NCBI RefSeq assembly: GCF_014042355.1
Contig: NZ_JACEZU010000003.1
Coordinates: forward strand, 1 to 64,000
Reading direction: 5' to 3'
DNA from: Rugamonas apoptosis
GTDB lineage: Bacteria; Pseudomonadota; Gammaproteobacteria; Burkholderiales; Burkholderiaceae_D
Length of the DNA stretch: 64,000 nucleotides
A program made the position numbers and the translations under genes. Of this stretch, positions 50,124 through 59,391 are shown in pieces. The notes beneath the pieces are model-generated. The model was not told the DNA's origin. It was given only the letters and a program-made list of their open reading frames with translations, and did no database searches. Each line of letters opens with the position of its first letter. Within the stretch, counting starts at the first letter, position 1.

Positions 50124-53050
50124 GGTCCTTCGCTGTGCCTCAGGGTGATCAGGCTGCCGCGCGATTCCGAACGTTCGCCCATGGGGTAGACCAGCACGTC
50201 GTAGCGCTGGCCGTTGATCACGGTCTGGTGGGCAGGCGCGCCGGCCGTGCCGGCGTCGGGGGACAGTTCCGGCAGCACCAGGCTGGCTTGGTTGCCGAGC
50301 AGGGCGCCGCTGTGCTGGAACAGGGCGGCGGCGGCGCCGTTGACGAAGGCGATCATGCCGGCGTCGTCCATCCCGATCACGGGCAGCGGCAAGTGCTGCA
50401 GCACGTCGTGGGCCACGTTCAGGCTGATCTCGTCGCGGCTGATCTGGCGCTGCTTGAGCAGCAGCAGTTCCTCCATGCGGCGGTTGGCGGCGGCCAGCTC
50501 GTGGTTGGCGGTGCGCACTTCCAGGTGCAGGCGGGCGTTGTCGTCGGCGATCTCCTTGAGCTGGAACGCTTGCGCGATATGGCCGCGCAGCAGTTCATCC
50601 TCCCACGGCTTGGTGAGGAATTTGTAGATCGCCCCTTCGTTGACGGCGTCCGTGACGGACTGCAGTTCCGTGTAACCGGACAGCATGATGCGTATCGTGT
50701 CCGGATACAGCAGCTTGGCCTTGCGCAGGAAGTCGGCGCCCAGCATGCCGGGCATGCGCTGGTCCGATACGATCACGTCCACCGCGTGCTGGGCCAGCAC
50801 GTCCAGCCCTTCCTGTCCGCTGTTGGCGGTGTGGATCTGGTAATCGTCCTTGCGCAGCAGGCGCTTGAGGGCCGAGACGATGTTCTGCTCGTCGTCCACC
50901 AGCAGCAGGCTGCGCTTTTGTTTCTGGATGCGCAGCAGGTGCGGCGGCAGTGCGCGTCCTTCGTCGCGCATGGCCTGCAGGGCCTCCGCCGTGACGGGCG
51001 GCGCGAAGAAGTGGCCCTGGATCAGGTCGCACATATTGCGGCGCAGGAAGTCGCACTGGGCTTCCGTCTCCACCCCTTCGGCCACCACCTGGATGCCCAG
51101 GTGGTGGGACATGGAGATGATGGTGCGGGCCAGCGCCGCGTCGTCGCTATCGGTGACGATGTTGCGGATGAACTGGCGGTCGATCTTGACGGCGTCGAAC
51201 GGGTGGCGTTTCAGGTTGCTGAGCGATGTGTAGCCGGTGCCGAAGTCGTCCAGCGTGAGCCGCACGCCCAGCGCCTTCAGGCGCGCCAGGCTGGCGCTGC
51301 CCACGCCGCTGTCCTGCATCAGGCACGCTTCCGTGATCTCCAGTGTCAGCGCCGGCGCCAGCACCCCATGCTCGTTGAGGACGGCGGCCACGGTGCCGGC
51401 GAACAGGCGGTCGCGGAACTGGCGCGGCGAGATGTTGATGGCCACCGGCAGCGGCGCCAGTTGCTGCCCGTGCCAGGCGGCCAGGTCGCGGCACGCCTGG
51501 CGCAGCACCCAGTCGCCGATGGTGTCGGCCAGCCCGGCCTGCTCGGCCACAGTGATGAATTCGGCCGCCTCCAGCAAGCCCTGGGTGGGATGTTGCCAGC
51601 GCACCAGCGCTTCCACGCTGACGATGGCGCCGCTCTGCAAGTCCACCAGCGGCTGGTACAGCAGGCGCAGCTCGCCGCGCGCGATGGCCTGCCGCAAGGC
51701 CGCTTCCATGCCGATGCGGGCCAGGGTGCGCTGGTTCATCTCTTGCGCGAAAAACTGGAATTTGGCGCCGCCCTGGTCGTGCGCACGCGTCAGGGCCAGG
51801 TCGGCGTAGCGCATCAGGGTGGCGCTGTCGGCCGCGTCCTGCGGATACAGCGCGATGCCGATGCTGGCGCTGGCGTGCACCGGCTGGCCGTCCAGCGTGA
51901 AGGGCTGGGCCAACACGGCGAACATATGCTCGCAGACGGGCATCACGTCGCCGGCGCCGTTGACGGCGCCCAGGATGGCGAGGAATTCATGGTCGCCCAG
52001 CCGCGCCAGCGTGTCGTGCTCGCCCATGCATTGCTGCAAGCGCTGGGCGGCGATGGCCAGCATCTGGTCGCCGGCCGCGTGGCCCAGGCTTTCGTTGACC
52101 AGCTCGAAGTTGTCCAGCCCCACGCACAGCAGGGCCACCGCGTGTTCGTGGTGGCCGGCCCGCAGCATGGCTTGCTGCAGCCGTTGGTTGAACAGGCTGC
52201 GGTTGGGCAGGCCCGTCAGTTCATCATGGGTGGACTGGTAGGTGAGGCGCTCTTCCTTTTCCTTGAGCAGGGTGATGTCGTTGAGGATGCCGACATAGTG
52301 GGTGATGACGCCGTGCTCGTCGGGCACGGGCGAGATCAGCAGGTCGTTCCAGAACAGGGTGCCGTCCTTGCGGTAGTTGCGCAGCACCACATGGGCATCC
52401 TGGCGCTGGCCCAGCGCGTGGCGCAGGGGGGCCAGCCCGGGCTGGTCATGGTCGCCGTTTTGCAGCAGCCGGCAATTGCGGCCCATGATGTCCATCGGCG
52501 TGTAGCCCGTCATCGCGTAGAACGCGGGATTGGCGTACATGATGGGGTAGTCGGGCTCGCCGGCGCTGGCGATCAGCACGCCGTTCGAACATGCGGCCAG
52601 CGCCCGGTTCGACAGTTGCAGCATGTCCTTGAGCTGGCGCCGCTGGGTGATGTCGCCGACCCACCACACCTGGCCCGCGGGCGCGCCGCCGGCGCCGATG
52701 ATGCTGTAGCGCGTCACATGGCTCCACAACAAGGTCTCGTCCTTGCCGCGCCAGCGCGCGTCGCTCTGTTGCGGCACGCCGGGCGCGGCCAGCAGTTCGG
52801 CCTGGCCGGCCGCGATGTGCTGGCGGTCGGCCTCGGCCAGGAACTGGCTGTAGTGATGGCCTTGCAGTTCGTCCGGCGTCATGCCCAGCATCTGGCACAG
52901 GTGCGCATTCACGTGCACGATCCGGCAGTGCGGGTCCAGATAGACGAAGCCCACCGGGACTTGCTCGATCGCCCATTGCAGCCGCGCGCCGGCGTCGTCT
53001 GGCGACAGGTGCTCCGGTGGCGGGGTGGCGGGCTGGTCGTGCAGATCCAT
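50120..53050 (-). CDS. PAS-PAS-GGDEF(degenerate)-EAL-REC-PAS c-di-GMP phosphodiesterase
   Basis: 976 residues. Two PAS domains (about 20-135 and 145-265), a GGDEF domain, an EAL domain (about 440-690), a REC domain (about 705-825, phospho-Asp in VSDQRMPGM) and a final PAS (about 850-960) follow in order. The GGDEF signature is RLGDHEF near 347, lacking the GG(D/E)EF needed for cyclase activity. The EAL domain keeps VEALVRW, LEITEA, DDFGTGYTSL, KIDRQF and AEGVET, so hydrolysis of c-di-GMP is predicted. A C-terminal REC after EAL is unusual. It starts the five-gene minus-strand series. Confidence 0.85.
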   Translation of the reverse strand: MDLHDQPATPPPEHLSPDDAGARLQWAIEQVPVGFVYLDPHCRIVHVNAHLCQMLGMTPDELQGHHYSQFLAEADRQHIAAGQAELLAAPGVPQQSDARWRGKDETLLWSHVTRYSIIGAGGAPAGQVWWVGDITQRRQLKDMLQLSNRALAACSNGVLIASAGEPDYPIMYANPAFYAMTGYTPMDIMGRNCRLLQNGDHDQPGLAPLRHALGQRQDAHVVLRNYRKDGTLFWNDLLISPVPDEHGVITHYVGILNDITLLKEKEERLTYQSTHDELTGLPNRSLFNQRLQQAMLRAGHHEHAVALLCVGLDNFELVNESLGHAAGDQMLAIAAQRLQQCMGEHDTLARLGDHEFLAILGAVNGAGDVMPVCEHMFAVLAQPFTLDGQPVHASASIGIALYPQDAADSATLMRYADLALTRAHDQGGAKFQFFAQEMNQRTLARIGMEAALRQAIARGELRLLYQPLVDLQSGAIVSVEALVRWQHPTQGLLEAAEFITVAEQAGLADTIGDWVLRQACRDLAAWHGQQLAPLPVAINISPRQFRDRLFAGTVAAVLNEHGVLAPALTLEITEACLMQDSGVGSASLARLKALGVRLTLDDFGTGYTSLSNLKRHPFDAVKIDRQFIRNIVTDSDDAALARTIISMSHHLGIQVVAEGVETEAQCDFLRRNMCDLIQGHFFAPPVTAEALQAMRDEGRALPPHLLRIQKQKRSLLLVDDEQNIVSALKRLLRKDDYQIHTANSGQEGLDVLAQHAVDVIVSDQRMPGMLGADFLRKAKLLYPDTIRIMLSGYTELQSVTDAVNEGAIYKFLTKPWEDELLRGHIAQAFQLKEIADDNARLHLEVRTANHELAAANRRMEELLLLKQRQISRDEISLNVAHDVLQHLPLPVIGMDDAGMIAFVNGAAAALFQHSGALLGNQASLVLPELSPDAGTAGAPAHQTVINGQRYDVLVYPMGERSESRGSLITLRHSEGP

Positions 53051-53382
53051 CAGGCGTACCTATCGTAATGAAAGCATTGTAGACAGAAACATAATAAACC
53101 GGCGCAATTGATTATACGGCCAAGGGTGGCGCGGACGGGGCGCGGGTGGCAAGTTTTTTCGCCCGGCGTGATCCCGGCACGGTATTGTTGCGACTGGCGA
53201 TAATTTGCGGCGGCGCCTGTCATTTTCCGCATGATAGTTGCTACAATAAATTGCCACATTCCGTCCGGCGCGCCACGTGGCGGCCGCCACCGGGCCTGGA
53301 GCAGAGCTACATCATGGCCGTGCCGCGCAGGACAGGCATGATTGCCAGCAGGTTGCTAACGAGTGTGAAAGGGAGCTTCTCT
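53051..53382. other. 332-base intergenic region between divergent genes
   Basis: No gene or RNA family is seen. A TACAAT (-10-like) word lies near 53242 in an A/T-richer stretch and may serve the gene at 53383. The minus-strand gene at 50120-53050 starts at the other end. Confidence 0.5.
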
Positions 53383-53745
53383 ATGACACAGGCATGGGTA
53401 GAGCTAACGCGGCCCGACGGGCGTGACGTGACGGCACCCACCGAAGCCCAGCTGGTGGCCGCGCTGGCCGACGTCTACAGCGGCAAGACGGCCGCGCCGG
53501 ACGGCGGGCCCGGCACGGCCGTGCTGCGCTTTGGCTACGACGATGGCTTGATGTACGCGCTGGAAGTGGCGTGCGGCGGCGATGTGCGCTTCGAGGAATG
53601 GTCGGACCGCGATTGCGAGATCGCGCTGGCCAATCCGCGCCACATGACGGCCTTGTCGCAGGCCGACGCGCTGCAACTGTGGCGCTGGCTGGCCCTGCGC
53701 CAGGTGGCCAAGATCCGCAGCCAGCCCTGGTTGTCGGAAGGTTAG
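53383..53745 (+). CDS. Hypothetical protein
   Basis: 120 residues, acidic and soluble. The first half reads TQAWVELTRPDGRDVTAPTEAQLVAALADVYSGK and the end ALSQADALQLWRWLALRQVAKIRSQPW. AAAGGGAGC precedes ATG 53383. An upstream open frame (from 53146) is not coding. No family is known to me. Confidence 0.65.
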   Translation: MTQAWVELTRPDGRDVTAPTEAQLVAALADVYSGKTAAPDGGPGTAVLRFGYDDGLMYALEVACGGDVRFEEWSDRDCEIALANPRHMTALSQADALQLWRWLALRQVAKIRSQPWLSEG

Positions 53746-53855
53746 CGCTTCACGCGCTGGCCAATACCTCATCCGCGACACATTTGATCTGGCGCAAAAC
53801 GGCGTTTGACCCCTCTCATAAAATGCTGCATTTATAACAATATTTGGAGGGGAGC

Positions 53856-54602
53856 ATGGACAGCAAACGTGTGGCCATTGTCACTGGGGGCATGGGTGGA
53901 TTGGGGACGGCGATCTGCCACCGGCTGTACCGGGCCGGTTATGCCGTGGCCGCCACTTATTCGCCCGGCAACCATGGCGCCCAGGCGTGGATCGAGGCGC
54001 GCAAGGATGAAGGCTTGCGCTGCCGCGGCTACCAGGTGGACGTGGCCGATTACGATGATTGCGCGCGGGCCGTGGCCCGCATCCGCGAGGAGCTGGGCCG
54101 GGTCGATGTGCTGGTCAATAACGCCGGCATCACGCGCGACCAGAGCTTGCGCAAGCTCAGCCGGGAAGACTGGCAAGCCGTGCTGCACACCAATCTCGAC
54201 AGCGTGTTCAACATGAGCAAGCAGGTGCTCGACGAGATGCTGGAACGGCGCTGGGGCCGCATCATCAACATTTCCTCCGTCAATGGGCAGAAGGGCGCGT
54301 TTGGCCAGTGCAACTACGCGGCGGCCAAGGCCGGCATGCACGGGCTGACCAAGGCGCTGGCGCTGGAAGTGGCGCGCCATGGCATCACCGTCAACACGGT
54401 GGCGCCCGGCTACTTGCGCACACGCATGGTGGAAGCCGTGCCGGCCGACGTGATGGAACAGAAGATCCTGCCGCAGATTCCCGTGGCCCGCCTGGGTGAA
54501 CCGGACGAGGTGGCGGCCCTGGTGGCTTACCTGGCGTCGGAGGAGGCGGCGTTCGTGACGGGGGCGGAGATAGCCATCAACGGCGGCCAACACATGCGTT
54601 AG
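53856..54602 (+). CDS. phaB: Acetoacetyl-CoA reductase
   Basis: 248 residues, a short-chain dehydrogenase. The NADP motif TGGMGGLG (about 10-17), NNAGITRD, catalytic Ser in NISSVNGQ, Tyr and Lys in YAAAKAG, and the PhaB/FabG-type ending TGAEIAINGGQHM are present. It makes (R)-3-hydroxybutyryl-CoA for PHB synthesis. GGAGGGGAGC precedes ATG 53856. phaC and phaA are not in this window. Confidence 0.85.
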   Translation: MDSKRVAIVTGGMGGLGTAICHRLYRAGYAVAATYSPGNHGAQAWIEARKDEGLRCRGYQVDVADYDDCARAVARIREELGRVDVLVNNAGITRDQSLRKLSREDWQAVLHTNLDSVFNMSKQVLDEMLERRWGRIINISSVNGQKGAFGQCNYAAAKAGMHGLTKALALEVARHGITVNTVAPGYLRTRMVEAVPADVMEQKILPQIPVARLGEPDEVAALVAYLASEEAAFVTGAEIAINGGQHMR

Positions 54603-54718
54603 GTCGTTTCAAAAAGCCCGTGGCGTCGTTTTCGCTGCGCCTCGCGGCGCAGCCGCCTCGCCGTGCCAGCGCACTGCCTTCGTCGCCACGCCTAGCCACA
54701 GTCATTTTGAAACAACCT
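54601..54718. repeat. MITE-like palindromic repeat after phaB
   Basis: 118 bases bounded by 14-base inverted repeats with one mismatch: AGGTCGTTTCAAAA (54601-54614) and TTTTGAAACAACCT (54705-54718). The G/C-rich inside contains GTGGCGTCG near the left and CGTCGCCAC near the right, plus a CTGCGCC/GGCGCAG stem. It has no coding capacity. The form resembles dispersed MITEs in related genomes. Confidence 0.55.
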
Positions 54719-54726
54719 TTGTAGGG

Positions 54727-55101
54727 TTAGCGGTGGGGTTTTTCCTCGCGCGTCTGGCAGGCGATGCACAGGCGCGCTTCCGGGCGTGCGTTCAGGCGCG
54801 AGTAGCCGATCGGATCGCCGCATGATTCGCACAGGCCATAGCTGCCGTCGTCGAATTTGGCCAGCGCGTGACGCACCACTTGCAAGTGGCGCGCCGTGTG
54901 TTCGGCCGCCTCATGCACCAATTCATTGAGCGTGCGGTTGCTGGCGTTGTCGGCCGGCGACGCTTCCACTTCCAGCACGGGCGGCGCCAGCACGTCGGCG
55001 CCCGGGTCGAGGTCGTCGGCCAACTGGCTCAGCAGGTCCAACCGGGCTTGCTCAAGCCGGGTTTGCAAGGCCTTGCATTGTTCCTGTTCCAGACCGTTCA
55101 T
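54727..55101 (-). CDS. DksA/TraR-type zinc-finger protein
   Basis: 124 residues. A coiled-coil N-terminus is followed by the C4 zinc finger GLCESCGDPIGYSRLNARPEARLCIACQ (about 95-120). DksA-like proteins bind the RNA polymerase secondary channel. This short form has no DxxDxA tip motif at the usual place, so its effect on ppGpp response is uncertain. The start is the ATG at 55101; an in-frame ATG at 55134 is possible. Confidence 0.8.
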   Translation of the reverse strand: MNGLEQEQCKALQTRLEQARLDLLSQLADDLDPGADVLAPPVLEVEASPADNASNRTLNELVHEAAEHTARHLQVVRHALAKFDDGSYGLCESCGDPIGYSRLNARPEARLCIACQTREEKPHR

Positions 55102-55224
55102 GACCGCCTCACTGGCTGATAGACAAGGACGCACCCGCGCAGGGCGCGCAGGATAGCGTTCGGTCCATTGTACTGCAATCGCCGGGCTGCGGCAGGGCGA
55201 CCGCGCGGCGCGGGCGGCGTGTGG

Positions 55225-55740
55225 TCAAACCGGTGGCGGGAGCGCCGGATCGCGCAGGTCCGCCAGGTGCTGCTTGATTTTCTCCAATGGCGCGGCCAAG
55301 TGCTCGGGCGTGCCGCTGGCGACGGCCGCGCCCAGTTGCAGCAATTCGGAGGTCAGGTCGATCAGGTCGCGCAGGCGGTCCAGCGTGCGGATGCGTTCGG
55401 CCGCCTGCGCGGTGAGCGCCAGCAACTGCTGCTGGGCGCCCGCCAGGCCGCCGGCGGCCAGCACGGCCGCGTCCAGGTACAGCCCGTTGGCGCGCTGGCG
55501 CAAGGCCACCTCATTTTCGAACAGGGCTTGCGCCGCCCCTTGCGACAGGCCCTGGTCGATGGATGCACCGCGCGCCGGCGGCGTGGCGGCGGGGCCGGAG
55601 ACGACGGGGGCGGGCGTGGTTGTCGCGGCGCGAATGGCCTTCATCAGGCGCGCATGCAAGGCGTCGGCGCAGGCCGACAGGCGGTCGGCCAGCGCTTCAA
55701 TGTCGCGCGCGCCGGATGGCGGGGGCAGGGGAGTGGACAT
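55225..55740 (-). CDS. Hypothetical helical protein
   Basis: 171 residues of mostly Ala/Leu-rich helices (LFENEVALRQRANGLYLDAAVLAAGG, AEQLLALTAQAAERIRTLDRLRDLIDL-like). No motif or signal peptide. It follows the lipoprotein gene at 55824 by 83 bases on the same strand and is likely co-transcribed. Confidence 0.65.
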   Translation of the reverse strand: MSTPLPPPSGARDIEALADRLSACADALHARLMKAIRAATTTPAPVVSGPAATPPARGASIDQGLSQGAAQALFENEVALRQRANGLYLDAAVLAAGGLAGAQQQLLALTAQAAERIRTLDRLRDLIDLTSELLQLGAAVASGTPEHLAAPLEKIKQHLADLRDPALPPPV

Positions 55741-55823
55741 GGTGGTTCCTTGCGCGATGGTGGCTGGTTGGCGGGGCGGCTGGTTTGCCGGGCTGGCTGA
55801 GCGGCGCTACAGGGGGCGGTGAC

Positions 55824-56714
55824 TCAGGGTGCCCGTGTGGCGGACCAGGCTTCGTCCGCCGCGCGCTGGCTGGCGCGCACCGTGGCGCTGGCTTGGGCCA
55901 GGCTGACGACGCTATCGTCGCCAGGCTGGGTCAGCTGGGCCAGCAGCGTCTTGTGGCCGGCCGCGATGGCGTCGATGTTGTGCGCCGTGAGCGTCAGGCG
56001 GCGGCCGATCAGCTGGTATTCGCTGCGCAGCGCGCGCAATTGCACCTTGGCCAACGTGGCCAGCAGGCGCTGGTCGGGCGTGTTCTGATAGGGAATGCTC
56101 ACTTCCAGCAATCCCGTGACGATGGCTTGCTCGTTATCGTTGCTGCCGGCATAGGTGCGCAGCAGGATGCGCATGGCCTCCAGCATTTCCTGCAACGGCG
56201 CGTCGCCGGCCTGCACCAGCTCGCGCACGGCCTGTTCCTGGTGGCGCCCGCCAAGCACGTGGACCAGCAGCCGGGTCAGCCCGGCATAGGCGTTCACGTG
56301 GCGGTCCTGCAAGCCGCTGTCGGGCCAGGCCTTGATGGCGGTGCTGGCCGATTTGACCTGGTCCTCCAGGTCGTACTGGTTGTCGCCGGCCAGCGTGCCC
56401 AGGGTCTGCATGTACAGTTGCACGCTACGGCCGATGCGTACGAAGTCGGCGCTGGCGGCGCGCCGGGCCGCATCCTGCGCGCGCTCGCGGGCGTCCGCCT
56501 GCGGACTCAGGTAAGGTTGCTCGCGCGCGTAAGTGTCGCGGTAGCGCTCGGTCAAATCGCTCCAGGCGCCCAGCTTGGCCGACTCGGCCGCCAGGTCGCG
56601 CACTTGCGCCATGCGCGCCGTGCTGCTGGCGCAGCCACCCAGCGTGGCGGCCAGCGACAGCGCCAGCAGCAAACGTAACAAACTGAACGGCATGGCCAGG
56701 CGCAGCGGTTTCAT
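55824..56714 (-). CDS. Lipoprotein of unknown function
   Basis: 296 residues. A lipoprotein signal with lipobox LGGC (Cys near 28) precedes a fully helical mature part, including RERAQDAARRAASADFVRIGRSVQLYMQTLGTL and TLTAHNIDAIAAGHKTLLAQL. It probably sits in the outer membrane facing the periplasm. No family is known to me. First gene of an operon with 55225-55740. Confidence 0.7.
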   Translation of the reverse strand: MKPLRLAMPFSLLRLLLALSLAATLGGCASSTARMAQVRDLAAESAKLGAWSDLTERYRDTYAREQPYLSPQADARERAQDAARRAASADFVRIGRSVQLYMQTLGTLAGDNQYDLEDQVKSASTAIKAWPDSGLQDRHVNAYAGLTRLLVHVLGGRHQEQAVRELVQAGDAPLQEMLEAMRILLRTYAGSNDNEQAIVTGLLEVSIPYQNTPDQRLLATLAKVQLRALRSEYQLIGRRLTLTAHNIDAIAAGHKTLLAQLTQPGDDSVVSLAQASATVRASQRAADEAWSATRAP

Positions 56715-56792
56715 CGCATCCTTTCGCGGAGGTGTCGGGACTATTGTTGTGCTACAGCTGAGGATTGATTTTGCGGATACGCAAGTTCAACG

Positions 56793-57572
56793 TCAGGTGG
56801 TGAGCGCGTCCCGCCAGCCCAGGCCGCTGGCCGTATCGTTCAGCGGCACGTATTCGCAGCCGATCCAGCCCTGGTAGCCCATGGCGTCGAGCTGCTGGAA
56901 CAGGAAGCGGTAATTGATCTCGCCCGTGCCTGGCTCGTGGCGGCCCGGCGTGTCGGCCAGTTGCATATGGCCGATCAGGGGCAGGTTGGCGCGGATGGTA
57001 TTGGCCAGTTCGCCTTCCATGCGCTGCATGTGATAGATGTCGTATTGCAGGAAGATGTTGTCGCAGCCGCTGGCCGCGATCAGCTCGCGCGCCTGCCAGC
57101 TGTGGTTGAGGAAATAGGCGGGGATGTCGTAGTGGTTGATCGGCTCGATCATCAGCGCGATGCCGTGCGGGCGGCATCGTTCCGCCGCGTAGCGCAGGTT
57201 GTCCAGGTAAGTGTCGCGCGCGCGGGCAGGTTCCAGTCCGGGCGGGACGATGCCGGCCATGCAGTGCAGGCGCGGCGTGCCCAGTTCGACCGCGTATTCG
57301 AGGCCCAGCGCCACGCCGGCGCGGAATTCCTCGATCCGGCGCGGATCGCACGCCATGCCGCGGTCGCCTGCCGCCCAGTCGCCGGGCGGCAGGTTGTACA
57401 GCACCAGTTGCAGTTGATGGCGGCGCAGGCGCTCGGCGATCTGCTGCGCGTCATAAGCGTAGGGGAACAGGAATTCGATGCCCTCGAAGCCGGCCTCGCG
57501 GGCCAGCGCGAAGCGGTCGAGGAACGGCGCTTCGGTAAACAGCATGGTCAGGTTGGCGGCGAACTTAGGCAT
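56793..57572 (-). CDS. hyi: Hydroxypyruvate isomerase
   Basis: 259 residues in a TIM barrel of the xylose-isomerase-like superfamily. The Hyi signatures KFAANLTMLFTE, FEGIEFLFPY, LMIEPINHYDIP and LQYDIYHMQRMEG are present. The metal-binding Glu (EPIN) and His/Asp of the last motif are intact. It interconverts hydroxypyruvate and tartronate semialdehyde in glyoxylate metabolism. No gcl or glxR is nearby. The start is the ATG at 57570-57572. Confidence 0.85.
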   Translation of the reverse strand: MPKFAANLTMLFTEAPFLDRFALAREAGFEGIEFLFPYAYDAQQIAERLRRHQLQLVLYNLPPGDWAAGDRGMACDPRRIEEFRAGVALGLEYAVELGTPRLHCMAGIVPPGLEPARARDTYLDNLRYAAERCRPHGIALMIEPINHYDIPAYFLNHSWQARELIAASGCDNIFLQYDIYHMQRMEGELANTIRANLPLIGHMQLADTPGRHEPGTGEINYRFLFQQLDAMGYQGWIGCEYVPLNDTASGLGWRDALTT

Positions 57573-57640
57573 GAAGACTCCCGGAGACGTGAGCCGCTAT
57601 CGTAATCGAAAAGCGCCAGGGCCGGCCACCACGGAAAGAA

Positions 57641-57695
57641 AATCGGGGACAGACCCGAATTTCCGCGATGCGAAAATAAGGGTCTGTCCCCGATT
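57641..57695. repeat. REP-like palindrome, 16-base arms
   Basis: AATCGGGGACAGACCC (57641-57656) and GGGTCTGTCCCCGATT (57680-57695) are exact inverses around a 23-base loop, between hyi and rhlE. The CGGGGACAGACCC motif is typical of dispersed palindromes in many proteobacterial genomes and could act as a bidirectional terminator. Confidence 0.6.
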
Positions 57696-57761
57696 CTGTA
57701 TTTGCGCCTGAGCTTGTGCGCGAACGTTGGCACTGACTCCGGCGCTTGCTATGCCTGGTGC

Positions 57762-59177
57762 TTAGCGGCCGCGGCCGCCAGAGCGATGCTGGGCGGCCGA
57801 GCGCGAGCTGCCTGGACGGCCAGCGCCGCCACCACCGCCGCCAGCGCCACCACCACCGGCGCCGCGCGGCTTGGCGCCGCCACCGGTCTTGACACGCACC
57901 ACCTGGCCGCCACCGCCGCCGCCGCCGCTGCGGGCGCCGCCACCGCCACCGCCACTGCGATTGCCGGGATTGCGGTGGCCAGGGCCGCCGCTGCGCAGTT
58001 GCACCGGTTGGGCGCGCGCGTTCGGATCAGGCTCGAAGCCAGGAATCACGGCGCGTGGCAGAGTCTGCTTGATGAGCTTTTCGATGTCCTTCAGCATGTC
58101 GTGCTCGTCCACGCACACCAGCGACACGGCTTCGCCGGTGGCGCCGGCGCGGCCGGTACGGCCGATACGGTGCACATAGTCTTCCGGAATGTTGGGCAGG
58201 TCGTAGTTGACCACGTGCGGCAGCTGGTCGATGTCGATGCCGCGCGCGGCGATATCGGTCGCCACCAGCACTTGCAGCTTGTTGTCCTTGAATTCGGCCA
58301 GCGCCTTGGTGCGCGCCGACTGGCTCTTGTTGCCGTGGATGGCCATGGCGCCGATGCCGTCGCCGCCCAGCTGTTCGACCAGCTTGTTGGCGCCGTGCTT
58401 GGTGCGCGTGAACACCAGCACCTGGTGCCAGTTGTTGCTCTTGATGAGGTGGGCCAGCATCGGGTGCTTCTTGTCGCGGTCGACGGGGTGGATCTTTTGC
58501 GCGATCACTTCCACCGTCGAATTGCGGCGTGCCACTTCGATCGTGGCTGGCTTGTTCAGCAGGCCGTCGGCCAGGGCCTTGATCTCGTCCGAGAAGGTGG
58601 CCGAGAACAGCAGGTTCTGGCGCTTGGCCGGCAGCGCGGCCAGTACCTTGCGGATGTCGCGGATGAAGCCCATGTCGAGCATGCGGTCCGCTTCATCGAG
58701 GATCAGGATTTCGACTTTCGACAGGTCGACCGTGCGCTGTTCCATGTGGTCCAGCAGGCGGCCCGGGGTGGCGACCAGGATGTCGACGCCATGCTTGAGC
58801 TGCTTGATCTGGGGATTGATGCCGACGCCGCCGAAGATCACGGTCGAATTCAACTTGGTGTACTTGCCGTAGATGCGCACGCTTTCCTCGACCTGGGCCG
58901 CCAGTTCGCGGGTCGGGGTCAGGATCAGGGCGCGGATCGGGCGCTGCGAGGTGTTGCCGGTCATGGCCGCGCCGTTGGCGTCGGTCGACAGGCGGTGCAG
59001 CACGGGCAGGGTGAAACCGGCCGTCTTGCCGGTGCCGGTCTGGGCGCCGGCCAGCAGGTCGCCGCCATTCAATACGGCAGGGATCGCCTGCGCCTGGATC
59101 GGAGTCGGGGTGGTGTAACCCGTTTCGGTTACAGCACGGACGATAGCGTCGGACAAACCGAGTTTGGAAAAGGACAT
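57762..59177 (-). CDS. rhlE: DEAD-box RNA helicase RhlE
   Basis: 471 residues. All motifs are present: [55 protein letters not shown] and [11 protein letters not shown] glycine-rich RGG-type C-terminal tail (about 395-471) matches RhlE. It unwinds RNA in ribosome assembly and cold adaptation. The start is MSFSKLGL at 59177. Confidence 0.9.
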   Translation of the reverse strand: MSFSKLGLSDAIVRAVTETGYTTPTPIQAQAIPAVLNGGDLLAGAQTGTGKTAGFTLPVLHRLSTDANGAAMTGNTSQRPIRALILTPTRELAAQVEESVRIYGKYTKLNSTVIFGGVGINPQIKQLKHGVDILVATPGRLLDHMEQRTVDLSKVEILILDEADRMLDMGFIRDIRKVLAALPAKRQNLLFSATFSDEIKALADGLLNKPATIEVARRNSTVEVIAQKIHPVDRDKKHPMLAHLIKSNNWHQVLVFTRTKHGANKLVEQLGGDGIGAMAIHGNKSQSARTKALAEFKDNKLQVLVATDIAARGIDIDQLPHVVNYDLPNIPEDYVHRIGRTGRAGATGEAVSLVCVDEHDMLKDIEKLIKQTLPRAVIPGFEPDPNARAQPVQLRSGGPGHRNPGNRSGGGGGGARSGGGGGGGQVVRVKTGGGAKPRGAGGGGAGGGGGGAGRPGSSRSAAQHRSGGRGR

Positions 59178-59326
59178 GATAACTTTATGTAAAGATCGGC
59201 CTGTCGCCACGGATGACGCCAGTCGCAGGCAATCGGATTAGGTAAGACAGCGGCAGAGGACTGGTCAGGGCGCCGCAGGCCGGAGTATAACAGCATCCTT
59301 CGCCAATTGTTTCGCCACGGAAATGA

Positions 59327-59354
59327 AAAAGGGAGCAAATGCTCCCTTTTTTTG
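59327..59354. terminator. Intrinsic terminator between suhB and rhlE
   Basis: AAAAGGGAGCA-AA-TGCTCCCTTTT followed by TTTT is a symmetrical stem with A and T tracts on both sides, able to stop suhB readthrough toward rhlE. Confidence 0.8.
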
Positions 59355-59391
59355 TAACAAAACTTCTCTTTCAGCCGCGGGCCGTGCGATC

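Noticed and set aside
49589..53068. Plus-strand open frame of 1159 codons opposite the signalling genes
   Set aside because: It is the antisense of the PAS-GGDEF-EAL gene and part of the HDOD gene, and has the Ala/Gln/His/Arg-rich composition of mirrored high-GC coding DNA with no domain.
53856..54602. A complete PHB operon around phaB
   Set aside because: phaC and phaA are absent, and the PHB depolymerase lies 8 kb away on a separate transcript.
57702..59192. Plus-strand open frame of 496 codons, Ala-rich
   Set aside because: Antisense shadow of rhlE; the minus strand carries all DEAD-box motifs.
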